A model generated the notes under the pieces. It was not told the DNA's origin. It saw nothing but the letters and a program-made list of their open reading frames with translations, and searched no databases. This document shows, in pieces, positions 1 through 10,176 of a DNA stretch of 64,000 nt. Position numbers and translations under genes: made by a program. The DNA comes from an uncultured Shewanella sp. (GTDB lineage: Bacteria > Pseudomonadota > Gammaproteobacteria > Enterobacterales > Shewanellaceae), in contig CANNEE010000003.1 in assembly GCA_947503555.1 (NCBI GenBank), positions 62,001 to 126,000 on the forward strand. Direction: 5' to 3'. The stretch's first letter is position 1. Every line of letters starts with the position of its first letter.

Positions 1-614
1 GTACGAGTTCCGGTGAGCTTTATGAGGTGGATATGCGGCTGCGTCCTTCAGGAGCTTCAGGCTTATTGGTAAGTGAGATAGAGCGTTTTGCTGAATATCA
101 ACAAACCGAGGCTTGGACTTGGGAGCATCAGGCTCTAGTGCGCGCCCGCTTTATGTATGGTGACAATGAGTTATCGAGTCGTTTCAGCCAAATTCGTGCT
201 CAGGTCTTAAGTTTGCCAAGGGATAAGGATGAGCTAAAAACTCAGGTCAGAGAGATGCGGCAAAAGATGCGAGATCATCTGCTTAAGGTCGATGAAGGGC
301 AATTTAGCCTCAAGCAGAGTGCTGGTGGCATCGCCGATATTGAGTTTATTGCTCAGTATCTGGTACTGGCCAATGCCGCCGAGCATCCTAAGTTAACCAC
401 TTGGTCCGATAATGTTCGAATCTTTGAGGTGTTGGCCGAGTTGGAGATTATTCCTCTTACCATGGCTCAGCAATTGACTCAGGTCTATTGTCATTTACGG
501 GATGAAAACCACAGGCTCACTTTGCAGCAGTTAGAGGGCAATGTGGCTGCTGTTGAGGTGGCAAAAGAAGCCGAGGCGATAACCCTTATCTATGATGAGT
601 TACTGGGAGCTTAG
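1..614 (+). CDS. glnE: Bifunctional glutamine synthetase adenylyltransferase/deadenylase, C-terminal part
   Basis: The reading frame is open from the left edge, so the 5' end of the gene is outside the window. The first visible residues include [13 protein letters not shown], a signature of the second nucleotidyltransferase domain of GlnE, followed by the helical C-terminal region ([16 protein letters not shown]). GlnE adds AMP to and removes AMP from glutamine synthetase in response to nitrogen status through PII. About 200 of roughly 950 residues are seen. The stop at 612-614 lies one base before the start of the next gene, so the two are probably co-transcribed. Recognition is by the conserved motif and is firm. 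Confidence 0.95.
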   Translation, partial: TSSGELYEVDMRLRPSGASGLLVSEIERFAEYQQTEAWTWEHQALVRARFMYGDNELSSRFSQIRAQVLSLPRDKDELKTQVREMRQKMRDHLLKVDEGQFSLKQSAGGIADIEFIAQYLVLANAAEHPKLTTWSDNVRIFEVLAELEIIPLTMAQQLTQVYCHLRDENHRLTLQQLEGNVAAVEVAKEAEAITLIYDELLGA

Positions 615-615
615 C

Positions 616-1134
616 ATGCTTGTTATCAAGAGAGACTTAGCATTATTTCTATGCTTGCTGCTTGTTGGGTGCAATGCAGATACCCACCAAGTTGATGAGC
701 CGAAAAGATCTGCACATGAGCCCATTGGTTATTTAGGCTTTGTGTCAGGTCAAGCATGGGCGTTGCAGTTTAATGACTGTGGTGTCTATGACCTAGATGG
801 CGCCAAAAAGTATTTGTGGTTTAATCGAAATCTGACACAGGTAAGTTGCTACCAAGTTAAGCCTGATGATGGACCTGAGCCTATTCGTATTTACCAAACG
901 CCAAGTCTGGACGCAGAAAGTCAGACCATAATGGCATTTACAGAGTTGGTACTTTCCCCTAGTGGTTGGGGAGACTTTCCGCATGTCTACCAAGTCATTG
1001 ATGGTGACTGGTATCGTGTAAAAGAAGGCTGGCTGCATTTGACTCATGCAGATAAGGCCTACGCTCAATTTTACTCAGGCTTCCAAGATGGCAAAGCAAA
1101 AGCTGCCCATGAGGACTACTACCGTAATCATTAG
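616..1134 (+). CDS. Small predicted lipoprotein of unknown function
   Basis: The longer open frame begins at 592, but the ATG at 616 gives a proper lipoprotein signal: MLVIKRDLALFLCLLLVGC, with lipobox LVGC at about residue 19. The mature protein of about 150 residues contains several tryptophans and tyrosines and four further cysteines, and no domain I recognise. It starts one base after the glnE stop, which suggests translational coupling or read-through transcription. The lipoprotein localisation is well supported; the function is unknown. Confidence 0.75.
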   Translation: MLVIKRDLALFLCLLLVGCNADTHQVDEPKRSAHEPIGYLGFVSGQAWALQFNDCGVYDLDGAKKYLWFNRNLTQVSCYQVKPDDGPEPIRIYQTPSLDAESQTIMAFTELVLSPSGWGDFPHVYQVIDGDWYRVKEGWLHLTHADKAYAQFYSGFQDGKAKAAHEDYYRNH

Positions 1135-1143
1135 TTGAAAAAT

Positions 1144-2283
1144 TTAAAATGATTGCACTCGATATTTTTCATCTAACATCCATTGACGCCACTCCCTTTC
1201 TAATGCGGATATTCCGTTTGGATATTGATTGAGAACGCCTCGAATATTGGTTTTTGCGCAACGATTTTCAGCTAAATGAACAAAAAGCTTTTTGATAATA
1301 ACTTTGCCCTTTGGAGAGCTCATTAAAAAGTGAACAATAGAGTGTGATGCCAAATACATGCTGGACTGTGATTTACCTTGCCAGTCTCTGGGATTTTCAG
1401 CTAGTAATCGAGATAATCGCATTTGGATTACTTCGGGGAATTTTCTCCAGTCACGTGGGGATACTTTGACAGCGAGCCCAAAAATATTCATGCGTTCAAA
1501 ATATTCAGCTAGTCCTTCGTTAAGCCATTTAGGAGAAACACCAAATAGCCCTGAATTGATAACATGGGTAGCTTCGTGTATCGCTGTGCTTTTGGCTTGC
1601 TCTTCATTTCTAAACCAGACTGCTGCAAAGTTTCCATTAGATGTATAAAACCCCTGGCTTTGTGTTAATGCTGGTGCTTTGGCTTGCTGTATGATTTGAT
1701 AATCTTTCTTTGAGTGGGCGAAGGTGAGATTGACACTCACTTCTCTTAAGTGCTGCTTCTCCATATATAGGCTTAATATGTGATATATCTTTTTTATTCC
1801 GATAGTTACTTGGGTTTCAAATTGATTTGGAAGCTGTTGATTACTGCTAATATTTAAAACGAAAGGACGTAAATTAGCTTTGTATTCATCGAGAACCCTA
1901 ACATCTTTATTCGCACCATAAAGAGTGTTTGAAAAATGGGTAACACCGTTTTCATCCGTCCAAGAAAAAATAAGGTTGTCGTCGAGAGATTCTCTTCGTT
2001 TTAATTGCTCTAAAGGGGATAGCTCCGCACTTGAGCAAGTGCTTGAGTGTTGCTCCATTGTGTACTTTTTAGTTTCAGTATTCTCTAGGAGTGTACTTGA
2101 TGGTGAGGTCAACTCATCTTGAGTTGTGGAAAACAAAGGCTTAGTGTCGAGTTCGGTGACCCCCCTTTTTACCCATTGAGTTATTTGGATATTGAGCCAT
2201 TTCCCTTCGTAATGGTCGACAATTATTGTAATTGCAAAAATTGCTATAAAAAAAATGATATATCGACTTAGCTTACTTTCCAT
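1144..2283 (-). CDS. Membrane-anchored DUF4124-like / gluzincin metallopeptidase-like protein
   Basis: An N-terminal hydrophobic segment (residues about 6-23) acts as a signal anchor. Around residues 107-125 the sequence FSWTDENGVTHFSN matches the DUF4124 pattern seen in envelope proteins. Further on, HEATHVINSG is an HExxH zinc motif followed by NEGLAEYFE, the arrangement of MA-clan (gluzincin) peptidases where the downstream Glu is the third ligand. The protein is therefore probably a periplasmic zinc peptidase or a relative of one. It is convergent with the preceding lipoprotein gene and has a weak ribosome binding site. The substrate is unknown. Confidence 0.75.
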   Translation of the reverse strand: MESKLSRYIIFFIAIFAITIIVDHYEGKWLNIQITQWVKRGVTELDTKPLFSTTQDELTSPSSTLLENTETKKYTMEQHSSTCSSAELSPLEQLKRRESLDDNLIFSWTDENGVTHFSNTLYGANKDVRVLDEYKANLRPFVLNISSNQQLPNQFETQVTIGIKKIYHILSLYMEKQHLREVSVNLTFAHSKKDYQIIQQAKAPALTQSQGFYTSNGNFAAVWFRNEEQAKSTAIHEATHVINSGLFGVSPKWLNEGLAEYFERMNIFGLAVKVSPRDWRKFPEVIQMRLSRLLAENPRDWQGKSQSSMYLASHSIVHFLMSSPKGKVIIKKLFVHLAENRCAKTNIRGVLNQYPNGISALEREWRQWMLDEKYRVQSF

Positions 2284-2385
2284 GTAAGTTTACTGCTGAT
2301 GATTTATGCCACTTATATTAACTAAGTAGGTTTCTATTGTCAGTAAGCTAAGTATGAAGTGTTAAAATCGAAGTTACTCCGCAAA

Positions 2386-4578
2386 TCAGCGATTTACCCA
2401 TTTCTCTTTATAGTTCTTGAAACCTAAATCTGGTCTGCCTATATCGCCGAGTGAGTAATCACACACGCCGTGGGGGAAGATACGCTTTAGCTCTGTCAGG
2501 TGAGCTTTCATATTCAGTTCACCATATAAACCTATCTCGATAGCATGCTCTACCGGGATAAGGCCACATTGAAAGATGCTACCCGCCCAAGGACCGCCAG
2601 CCTGAATTCTGGGAGTGCTGTAGGGTGGAAATACCTTAGTGCACTCTCCATTTGGCTGTTGATTCCAGTCGCCATTCCAAACATTGTCACCTTGATGCAG
2701 TACCTTACCATTTGCATCGATACAGGCATCTTGCAGTTCGACGGGCTTGCTGGCACTGGCTGGTAGCTCAGCTTTATCACGCCTTGCCATCAACCACTTA
2801 TCCATTAGCGCTAAGCCTTCTGTGATAGGAATATAGTTCTCGTCGGCTATCCACAGAATCTGATTGTCACTATGACCTTGAAAGTCTTGCATTCTCAATC
2901 TTGCCTCAAAGGATGCTGAGGTATGGTGCATATTCAGGCTTTCCTCTAGGTAGTGGCGAATTTCCAGTATCGGCACATCGGCTTTACCGATAAAAACCTG
3001 TCCGAAACGATAACCTTGTTCTATCGCTTTGAGATCGGCAAATTTACGCTTGGCGCTATAGGGTTCGGCTGGGGTGATATTGTTGCGACTCCAAAGGCTT
3101 AACCACAAGGGGAGGTTCATTCCAAAAAGATTAAATACTTTCTCTTTTTGCATTTTCTCTTGGGGCTGCCAAGCACCGATATTGCGATTAAGGTGTAAAA
3201 ACTCCTCTATAGTCAGCTCTTGATTAAGTAGCGGGCGTAAACCATATTGCACGCCTTCATTGCCCCAGGTGGTGCGAGCAAAGCCTTTATCGTCTGTACC
3301 ATAGATTTGCGCCAAATCTTGCCAGTAGGTCCAGTTAGTTTGAGATTGAACAGAGTCGGAGAAGTAGGGCTTGAGGAAGCCTTGCTTTGGGTTGTAAAAG
3401 AAGGTGGCAGAGAAGAACCAAGAATAGACGCACTCGCTGCTTCCGCCCGGCATATTGGGCCAAGCACCGGCAAAAATTTGATTGAGTGGCAGTAAAAACT
3501 CATAGGGGTGTTCAAAGTCATTTATGCCATTCATGCCCTCTACTTTTTCTCTTTGTTCCCAATCTCTCCAGCGGCTATTATCCTGCGCCTTAACGTTGAA
3601 GTAGTGATGTAGCAGGTCACAGTCCAGAATATAAATGGATTGAGAGACCATATCTGGATAGCTATAAATCGGCATCAAACCGTCGAGAATTCCAGTGGAG
3701 TTTTGGGCAATAAGGTACTGAGCCAGTGCTCCCCCCGAGCCGCCAATACCTAGTGTATACAAAGGTTCACCATAGAGGCTGATGAACTGCTGTTTTACTC
3801 GCCGAGCTGTGTCTTCGCCTAGAAGTAAGTTATAGCCATAGCTAGTGTCATTACCGCTTGAACTAATAAGGGCATAGCCTTGAGAAAGCTGATCTATGCG
3901 GCGATCGATAAAGCGCTCTGGCCCCAATCTTCCCTGGCGAAAACCTATGCTGGCACCGCCGTGAAATTGATAGATGAGTTTGTTATTCCAGTAGTCTTTA
4001 TTTAGCCTTTGGGTCATTTGCGCTAATGGCACTAACATAGCAATATGGTAGATATAGCGATTAATGGTGCCGCGTTCGAGACGATAGATTTGCGGTACGA
4101 TTTTGCCGTCTATCTTGGTGGTTGCTATCTCACTCAGCTTAGGCGGAGCACTCTTATCATAGGGCTTAACTTGTCTATCTTGCTCGCTAAGATAATAGTA
4201 ATCGAGGCGAGTTTTGATTAAACAGTCTTGGCTGTAACCTATGATTTTATTCTGCTCGTCATAGACGGGAACACCATAGCCTTGCTGGTTATCGACTAGG
4301 GGCTGACCTAAGCCTGCATCGAGTGTCATACAGAAGAAAGGATATTGGCGTTTGCCTGAATACAGGCTATCGGCGGGGCCGACTTCACCGAGTCCGATGG
4401 GAAAAGCAAAATGCTCCTTGGGTCTTGGGGTGAGGCTAATATGTTTATCAACATTGAGTAGCAGGTTATTGGGCACACTGGGCGGCACAGCCTTGACTTG
4501 GCGAGCGATAAGAGGGTCTTCTTCGCAGCCCAGCAGTAATGAAACTAATATCATTAAAAACAATAGCTTTGCATACAT
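2386..4578 (-). CDS. DUF6351 family lipoprotein (alpha/beta-hydrolase-like)
   Basis: The start is placed at the second ATG (MYAKLLFLMILVSLLLGC), because GGAG lies about 9 bases upstream of it and the lipobox LLGC follows directly. The mature protein of about 710 residues contains NKLIYQFHGGASIGFRQG and GIGGSGGALAQYL, which resemble an oxyanion region and a nucleophile elbow with G-x-S-G-G. I recognise it as the DUF6351 family of large secreted hydrolase-like proteins. It is a single-gene unit on the minus strand, downstream of the RND operon. The enzymatic activity is inferred from the GGSGG motif only. Confidence 0.75.
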   Translation of the reverse strand: MYAKLLFLMILVSLLLGCEEDPLIARQVKAVPPSVPNNLLLNVDKHISLTPRPKEHFAFPIGLGEVGPADSLYSGKRQYPFFCMTLDAGLGQPLVDNQQGYGVPVYDEQNKIIGYSQDCLIKTRLDYYYLSEQDRQVKPYDKSAPPKLSEIATTKIDGKIVPQIYRLERGTINRYIYHIAMLVPLAQMTQRLNKDYWNNKLIYQFHGGASIGFRQGRLGPERFIDRRIDQLSQGYALISSSGNDTSYGYNLLLGEDTARRVKQQFISLYGEPLYTLGIGGSGGALAQYLIAQNSTGILDGLMPIYSYPDMVSQSIYILDCDLLHHYFNVKAQDNSRWRDWEQREKVEGMNGINDFEHPYEFLLPLNQIFAGAWPNMPGGSSECVYSWFFSATFFYNPKQGFLKPYFSDSVQSQTNWTYWQDLAQIYGTDDKGFARTTWGNEGVQYGLRPLLNQELTIEEFLHLNRNIGAWQPQEKMQKEKVFNLFGMNLPLWLSLWSRNNITPAEPYSAKRKFADLKAIEQGYRFGQVFIGKADVPILEIRHYLEESLNMHHTSASFEARLRMQDFQGHSDNQILWIADENYIPITEGLALMDKWLMARRDKAELPASASKPVELQDACIDANGKVLHQGDNVWNGDWNQQPNGECTKVFPPYSTPRIQAGGPWAGSIFQCGLIPVEHAIEIGLYGELNMKAHLTELKRIFPHGVCDYSLGDIGRPDLGFKNYKEKWVNR

Positions 4579-4698
4579 GGAATACCACTCCATATTTTGC
4601 CCACATCTATAAAGTGTTGTCTCTGACGGCCAAAATGCAAATGGATCTCGTTGGGATTCATCTTGGAAGTGCTGGCGTGTTATGCCATAAAATGTAAC

Positions 4699-4731
4699 AA
4701 GCCCCTGCCAAATCTAGCGTGCAGGGGCTTG
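4699..4731 (-). terminator. Hairpin downstream of the RND operon
   Basis: An inverted repeat with arms AAGCCCCTGC and GCAGGGGCTT separated by about 12 bases lies between the RND permease stop (4763) and the DUF6351 gene. The downstream T tract is poor, so termination may be only partial. Confidence 0.55.
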
Positions 4732-4762
4732 GTGTTTATAGGAGTGACACAGGTCTGATTTG

Positions 4763-7700
4763 TTAGTGGGCAGCACTCTCTTTATGTGAGTGCACGACCC
4801 CAAAATCAGCAAGTACCGCATAGGCGCATGGAATAATAAACAGCACCATCAGGGTAGAGGCAAAGATCCCAAAGACGATGGAGACCACCAGAGGCTGAAC
4901 AACCTGAGCCTGTAAGCTGGTCTCTAACAGTAGAGGCAAGAGGCCTGCTGCTGTGGTGAGAGAAGTCAGAAACACAGCTCTGAATCTTTCTCTACTGGCA
5001 CTCACAACCGCTTGGTAGACACTATCTCCTTCATCCACGTGGTGCCTGATATATTGCACCAGTAGAATAGAGTCATTCACCACAATGCCTGCCAGTGAGA
5101 TAAAGCCCATTACAGAGGGGAGTGATAGGTTATAGCCGAGTAGCAGGTGACCCCAGATAACCCCTATGAGCGCCATAGGAATTGCAAGCATCACCACAAA
5201 AGGCTCTAAGTAACTGCGAAATTGAAAGCTCAGCAGCATAAAGAGGCCAAAGATGCCGATAAGAAAGCCTTTCGCTAGTGAGCTACCTGTCTTAGCTGTT
5301 TCTTTTGAAGACCCTTCAAAGTTAACCCTGACATCGGGAAACTCCTTGGCTGCGATTGGCTGCCAGAGGGATTTCACTTTGGCTAAGGTTTCTTGGGCGT
5401 TGCCCTTGGTATTGTCCACATCTGCCATGACAGTGACTGTGCGTAAGCCATCGACACGACCGATACGCACATAGCTACGCTGATAGGTGAGTTCGGCTAC
5501 AGCCGATAGCGGTAATTGGGTGCCATTACTCAGCATAATAGGGAAGTTACTTAATGCCTGTAGATCCCCAGCCTGTTTTTTATTGAGCCTGACATCTATC
5601 TCAATATTTTCTGGACCCACTTGTACTTCATCGGCAAGTTGACCAAAGAAAGCGCTACGTAGCTGAGAAGCCACCATTTGTCCATCGACACCAAAGCTTT
5701 CTGCTCCTGGTCTAAGGCTGACTTTGACTTCCCCTTTACCTGGACGCATATCATCGAGAATACCGTTAATACCTTGATACTGACCAAGGAAGCTTTGTAG
5801 TGATACCGAAGCTTGCTTTAGGCTCTCAAGATTAAGGCCTTGTAATCTCACTTCAATGTCTCTTCCTGCCGGTCCAAGTGTTGGCTGTTTAAACACCATA
5901 GAAAGCGGCAGGGCTAGCTCACCAGTATTCTTACGCCAATCTTCAATAAAGGAGTCAATTAAGGTTTCACGGATCTCAGCTGATAAAATATCTAACCTGA
6001 CCGTTGCCACATGGGGGCCTGACTCGCCCGCATCGGCATTAAAGTTATATTGCTCGGTAATGTCTCGTATTAATGGAGAAGGTTCTTGGTTTTTCTGGGT
6101 GTATTCCGCTCCGGTTTGCTTAGCGCTTTCAACTATCTTTTGCACTATCGCCTGAGTTTGTGCCAGTGAAGAACCCGGAGGCAGAATGATTCTGGCCTCG
6201 GCAATATCACCATCGAGTTCAGGAAAAGGCACAAACTTAATCACACCGCCTGCTGCTAGTGCAATAGAGGCGATAAGTAGCCCGACCGCGCACCCAATTG
6301 TGGCGTAACGCCATTTTACTAAGAGTGATACCCAAGCCACTAAGCGTGTGTTTCTAAAGTGTTCAAATTTAGCTAAAAAGTTGGCTTTAAACTCGCTAAT
6401 GCTAGCTATGATTGGCACCCTAGACTTAGCAGGATTCGAGTTCCCTTTAGCTTCATTGTTTTTCTCGTTAATAGCAGCATGCTCTAGGGAATGGGCTAGA
6501 TGATTGGGCAATATGATAAAGGCCTCAAACAGACTGATGGTGAGCACCATAATCAGTACCACAGGTACTGCCGAGAGTACCGCCCCCATCTGTCCATCTA
6601 GACTCAGCAAGCTACTGAAAATAAAGATGGTGGTTAAGAAGGATGACAATACGCCTGGAGTGACCTTTTTGACACCTTTCACCACAGCTTCAACTGGTTC
6701 AAAGCCTTTATCGATATGGGAAGCGATAGATTCTGCAATCACGATAGCATCATCCATCATGATACCAATGGCCATCAGCAGACCGACTAAGGTCATGACA
6801 TTGATAGATACGCCAAACAGGCTCATGAGATAGAGGCCACCTAAAAAGGCGACTGGTAGCCCAGCCGATACCCAAAATGAATAACGGAGAGAGAAGAATA
6901 GCCACATGCTAAAGAAGACCAGAATAATCCCTTGCCAACCGTTTTTGAGCATCATGATCAGCCTGTCTTGTAGCAGAGATGACAGATCGTTAGTGAGGGT
7001 AAGGCTGACACCGTCTGGTGCGAGTTGTCGTTCCTGTTCGATAAAGGCGGTGACTTTTTCTTTAATGCGTAAAGAGTCATCGGCCTTATTTTTTTGAATT
7101 TTTAATATAGCTGTCGGCTTGCCATTGAATAGGGTTTTTTCTTCATCTAGTTCAAATTTATCGGTAATGGTTGCGATATCACCAAGCCTTACCTGACTAC
7201 CATCGCTGCTAGATGAGACTATGGTGCGTTTTAACTCTTCTGGAGTAATCTTACGCTCGTCAAAGCGGATCAGTAGGTTTTTATCGGCAAGTTCAATATT
7301 CCCCGCTGGCATCTTAGTATTTTGCCTGCCAAGTTTACTGGCGATATCGCTCACAGTCAGGCCAAGGCGGCGCATATCACGCTCGTTAAGCTCAATGCTG
7401 AGCTGATGGTCAGAAAAACCTGAGATAGAGACTAACTTTATACCCACATCGGTTTTTAGGCGGCGCTTAAGATCTTCAGCATAATGTTTAAGGTGGGGCA
7501 GGCTGGCATCGGCGCTAATGGCGATATCGACGACAGGTTGAGCCCAATCCAGCTCTTTGACCACTGGCGGTTCAATTTCCGATGGGAAGTTTTTAATGGC
7601 ATTAATTTCTGTCTGTACGTCGACTAAAAAGCGCCCTAAATCGGCCTTTTCATCGAGCTTTAGGGACATGGATGCCACGCCTTCTTGGGCATCACATTTC

Positions 7701-7933
7701 ACTTCTTCCACGTTAGCAAGACCATCGACCGCATCTTCCATACGCAGGCATAAACTTTCCTCTACCTCTATCGGAGAGGCGCCCGGATAGACTATGGTGG
7801 CGATAACATAGGGTGGCGCAAACTCAGGAAAGGTTTCCCGTTTGATGGAGCCAATATTGAGTAAACCTAATAATAAAAAGGCAAGCATCAATAGGTTGGC
7901 AAGGGTAGGGTGACGAATGATGTATGCAATCAT
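4763..7933 (-). CDS. RND efflux transporter permease (HAE1-type)
   Basis: A 1056-residue protein with the classic RND layout: an N-terminal transmembrane helix (MIAYIIRHPTLANLLMLAFLLLG), a large periplasmic loop, a block of helices in the middle including the proton-relay segment GLLMAIGIMMDDAIVIAES, a second periplasmic loop, and a C-terminal helix block (LSLPSVMGFISLAGIVVNDSILLVQYIRH). It exports small molecules using the proton gradient, working with the adaptor encoded just upstream and a TolC-type outer membrane channel that is not in this window. The ATG overlaps the adaptor stop by four bases (ATGA). The substrate cannot be told from sequence. Confidence 0.93.
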   Translation of the reverse strand: MIAYIIRHPTLANLLMLAFLLLGLLNIGSIKRETFPEFAPPYVIATIVYPGASPIEVEESLCLRMEDAVDGLANVEEVKCDAQEGVASMSLKLDEKADLGRFLVDVQTEINAIKNFPSEIEPPVVKELDWAQPVVDIAISADASLPHLKHYAEDLKRRLKTDVGIKLVSISGFSDHQLSIELNERDMRRLGLTVSDIASKLGRQNTKMPAGNIELADKNLLIRFDERKITPEELKRTIVSSSSDGSQVRLGDIATITDKFELDEEKTLFNGKPTAILKIQKNKADDSLRIKEKVTAFIEQERQLAPDGVSLTLTNDLSSLLQDRLIMMLKNGWQGIILVFFSMWLFFSLRYSFWVSAGLPVAFLGGLYLMSLFGVSINVMTLVGLLMAIGIMMDDAIVIAESIASHIDKGFEPVEAVVKGVKKVTPGVLSSFLTTIFIFSSLLSLDGQMGAVLSAVPVVLIMVLTISLFEAFIILPNHLAHSLEHAAINEKNNEAKGNSNPAKSRVPIIASISEFKANFLAKFEHFRNTRLVAWVSLLVKWRYATIGCAVGLLIASIALAAGGVIKFVPFPELDGDIAEARIILPPGSSLAQTQAIVQKIVESAKQTGAEYTQKNQEPSPLIRDITEQYNFNADAGESGPHVATVRLDILSAEIRETLIDSFIEDWRKNTGELALPLSMVFKQPTLGPAGRDIEVRLQGLNLESLKQASVSLQSFLGQYQGINGILDDMRPGKGEVKVSLRPGAESFGVDGQMVASQLRSAFFGQLADEVQVGPENIEIDVRLNKKQAGDLQALSNFPIMLSNGTQLPLSAVAELTYQRSYVRIGRVDGLRTVTVMADVDNTKGNAQETLAKVKSLWQPIAAKEFPDVRVNFEGSSKETAKTGSSLAKGFLIGIFGLFMLLSFQFRSYLEPFVVMLAIPMALIGVIWGHLLLGYNLSLPSVMGFISLAGIVVNDSILLVQYIRHHVDEGDSVYQAVVSASRERFRAVFLTSLTTAAGLLPLLLETSLQAQVVQPLVVSIVFGIFASTLMVLFIIPCAYAVLADFGVVHSHKESAAH

Positions 7934-9261
7934 GATTTAGCCCCTAACGCTTTGCCAGTGGCGGTATCGTTTGCCTGTTGAGCTTCCAGTAACATGCCTT
8001 TGACGGCAGGGATAAGATCGTTCAGCACTAACTGGTCGCCTTGTTCGATAGGTGCTTGTATAGCGACTTGATTATTGCGTCTAAATAGTACCTTCACTTT
8101 CTGAATTTTAAGACGCTTGTCTTTATCCATTAGATAGATATGCTCGCCATGTAGTGCAACTTCGGGGATGACTTGATGAAGATTGCTTTGGCCTATGATG
8201 GCGGTAGCGACAAACATGCCATTGGTTAAGGGCGGTTTCTTAGCTGGGTTGAGGGAGAGAAAGTCTTGCTCTACCTCAAGATAAACACCGACTGTGGCTT
8301 GATCTGGGTTGACAGTTTCTGCTACTCGCGTGACCTCAGCAGGCCAGTTAAAGGCAAGGCTACCCGTATGTAAGGTTACTTTAGCATCGAGGTTCAGCTT
8401 CTCAATAGAGGGTATGCCTTGGGGGACTTGGCTAGCATCTATGCTTTGCGCAAGGACGCGCATATCTGTTAAGGAGAGCTCGGCCTTGACTTCCACCTTA
8501 CCTAGCTGGTGGGCAACTAGCATGACTGCACCTGTGTTAACGACTTGGTCTTGCTCGACATTAACTTCACCAAGCTTAGCGTCAAAGGGCAAGGTCACTT
8601 GGGTTTGAGCTAATCTTCGTTCAGCATCGGCTAGCTTGGCTTCATCGACATTAAATTGAGCCTGAGTGACTGCGCGATCATCTGGCAGCAATTTGAGTGC
8701 GTTTTGCAGATCTTCGACCAGTTTCTTTTGAGCCAGTTGGGCTTGTTTTTGGCTCTCCAGCTCCGAGCTGGAAACTAGGTTACGCTTTTTTAACTTGAGT
8801 TTTCTTTGGTACTCCTGCTTTACCAATACCAGCTTTTGCTCTTCGATATTCAAGCTGGTTTTATAGTTCTTTTCCTGTTGATCCAGTTGTGTCAGCTTGG
8901 CCCTAGTGGCATTGAGGTTGGCCTGTGCTTGAGCCAGACCAAGTTGATATTCGAGCGGGTCGATCTCGAGCAGGAGCGTGCCTTTTTTAAGGATACGGCC
9001 GGTTTCAAGCTGTGGGTGACGATAGACTAAACGGCCACTGACCTGGGCAACCCCTTGCCAAATATGCTTGGGAGCGACTCGACCAAAACCCAAAATTTCA
9101 GGAGCAATCTGTTTGGTTTCAATCTGCGTGACATTTACGAGCTTAGCTTTGCTATAGCCTTCCACTTGTGGTGGTGCAGGTTTTAATGCGATAGACAAAA
9201 TAAGAATGATAATGCCTAGGGCTAATCCTGGAATAAGTAAGCGTTTACTATTACTTTTCAT
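7930..9261 (-). CDS. RND efflux periplasmic adaptor (HlyD/MFP family)
   Basis: The start is set at ATG 9261 (MKSNSKRLLIPGLALG) because AAGGAG sits 7 bases upstream; an in-frame upstream start at 9282 has no such site. An N-terminal membrane anchor is followed by a lipoyl-like half (LLLEIDPLEYQLGLAQAQ), a long coiled-coil hairpin around residues 110-200, the second lipoyl half (LPFDAKLGEVNVEQDQVV) and a beta-barrel region. The gene overlaps the tetR end by 11 bases and the permease start by 4, so the three form one operon. It links the inner-membrane pump to the outer-membrane channel. Confidence 0.92.
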   Translation of the reverse strand: MKSNSKRLLIPGLALGIIILILSIALKPAPPQVEGYSKAKLVNVTQIETKQIAPEILGFGRVAPKHIWQGVAQVSGRLVYRHPQLETGRILKKGTLLLEIDPLEYQLGLAQAQANLNATRAKLTQLDQQEKNYKTSLNIEEQKLVLVKQEYQRKLKLKKRNLVSSSELESQKQAQLAQKKLVEDLQNALKLLPDDRAVTQAQFNVDEAKLADAERRLAQTQVTLPFDAKLGEVNVEQDQVVNTGAVMLVAHQLGKVEVKAELSLTDMRVLAQSIDASQVPQGIPSIEKLNLDAKVTLHTGSLAFNWPAEVTRVAETVNPDQATVGVYLEVEQDFLSLNPAKKPPLTNGMFVATAIIGQSNLHQVIPEVALHGEHIYLMDKDKRLKIQKVKVLFRRNNQVAIQAPIEQGDQLVLNDLIPAVKGMLLEAQQANDTATGKALGAKS

Positions 9262-9940
9262 CGTTTTGCTCCTTTTGGGCAAATAGGCCTAGGCTCATTA
9301 GCTGAGCGTTGTGGTTAGCAAGGGTGTCTAAAAACTCTGGTGTGATTTGAATATCCATTTTCTTTAGCATTTTGTCTGGAATGATGAAGGGAAATACCGT
9401 CATACAAAATAGGCTCAGCAGTGCACTTTTAGGGTCAACGCCCTGCTTGAGTACGCCATATTTGGCAAGGTTATCGAACATATTAAGGACTTTGGGAGCG
9501 ATCGCCTTATCGAGAATATCCGTTAGCTCTTTATTTTCAGGTACCTCGGGATCGAGGTTCGCGAGTTTAAAGATCAGCCGAGGAAAGTGCGGATGAGCCG
9601 ACATCACCTTGTAGTAGGTGCGCATAAAGGCGATGGGAGCTTGATCATCTAACTGGGCCTGGCTTTTGTTGAGCTGCTTTATCACTGGCTTGGCAGTCTC
9701 ATGGATCATGGCGGTAAATAAGCCCTGTTTAGAGCCGAAGTAGTAGCGTATTAATCCTGAGTCGGTTCCTGCCTTATTGGCGATTTCGCGAATAGAGACT
9801 TTGGCATAATCGTGTTCAATAAATAGTTCTCTAGCAGCATGAATCAATTTGTCTTGGTTATTGGTTTCGCCTTGGGGGCGACCGACAGGATTCTTAGCCC
9901 CTTGCTCTGTTGTTGGTGGCATATTCGCTTTGTGTCTCAT
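9251..9940 (-). CDS. TetR family regulator of the adjacent efflux operon
   Basis: The N-terminal helix-turn-helix is typical: DKLIHAARELFIEHDYAKVSIREIANKAG, then SGLIRYYFGSKQGLF. The preceding GRPQGET segment is also usual for TetR proteins. The C-terminal ligand-binding part resembles the DUF1956 group. It is the first gene of the tetR-MFP-RND operon and probably represses it; a palindrome lies just upstream at 9963-9980. The inducer is unknown. Confidence 0.9.
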   Translation of the reverse strand: MRHKANMPPTTEQGAKNPVGRPQGETNNQDKLIHAARELFIEHDYAKVSIREIANKAGTDSGLIRYYFGSKQGLFTAMIHETAKPVIKQLNKSQAQLDDQAPIAFMRTYYKVMSAHPHFPRLIFKLANLDPEVPENKELTDILDKAIAPKVLNMFDNLAKYGVLKQGVDPKSALLSLFCMTVFPFIIPDKMLKKMDIQITPEFLDTLANHNAQLMSLGLFAQKEQNDEK

Positions 9941-9962
9941 TGCATAGAACCAGTAAATTAAT

Positions 9963-9980
9963 ATTCTTCAACTGTAGAAT
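9963..9980. promoter_or_regulatory. Putative TetR operator
   Basis: The 18-bp sequence ATTCTTCAACTGTAGAAT is an imperfect palindrome (ATTCT.CA..TG.AGAAT) 23 bases upstream of the TetR start codon. Its TGTAGAA half-site also occurs in the palindrome by the second TetR gene at 41.0 kb. Autoregulation is inferred. Confidence 0.5.
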
Positions 9981-10176
9981 TAGTGTACGAGATAACGCGC
10001 AACCCCGTCATAAAAATAATTCCCTGAAACCCCATGGATTGATGAATTGGCCGCTGAAGCTATGCAGGTTTCTTGACTTACATCATGTTTGTTGCATTTT
10101 TGTAAACCCAGGGCTTGTTCACAGCTTTGCTGGAGTTAGACTGGAAATGAGTGACCTTAGTCGCGGGGGAAGTGCA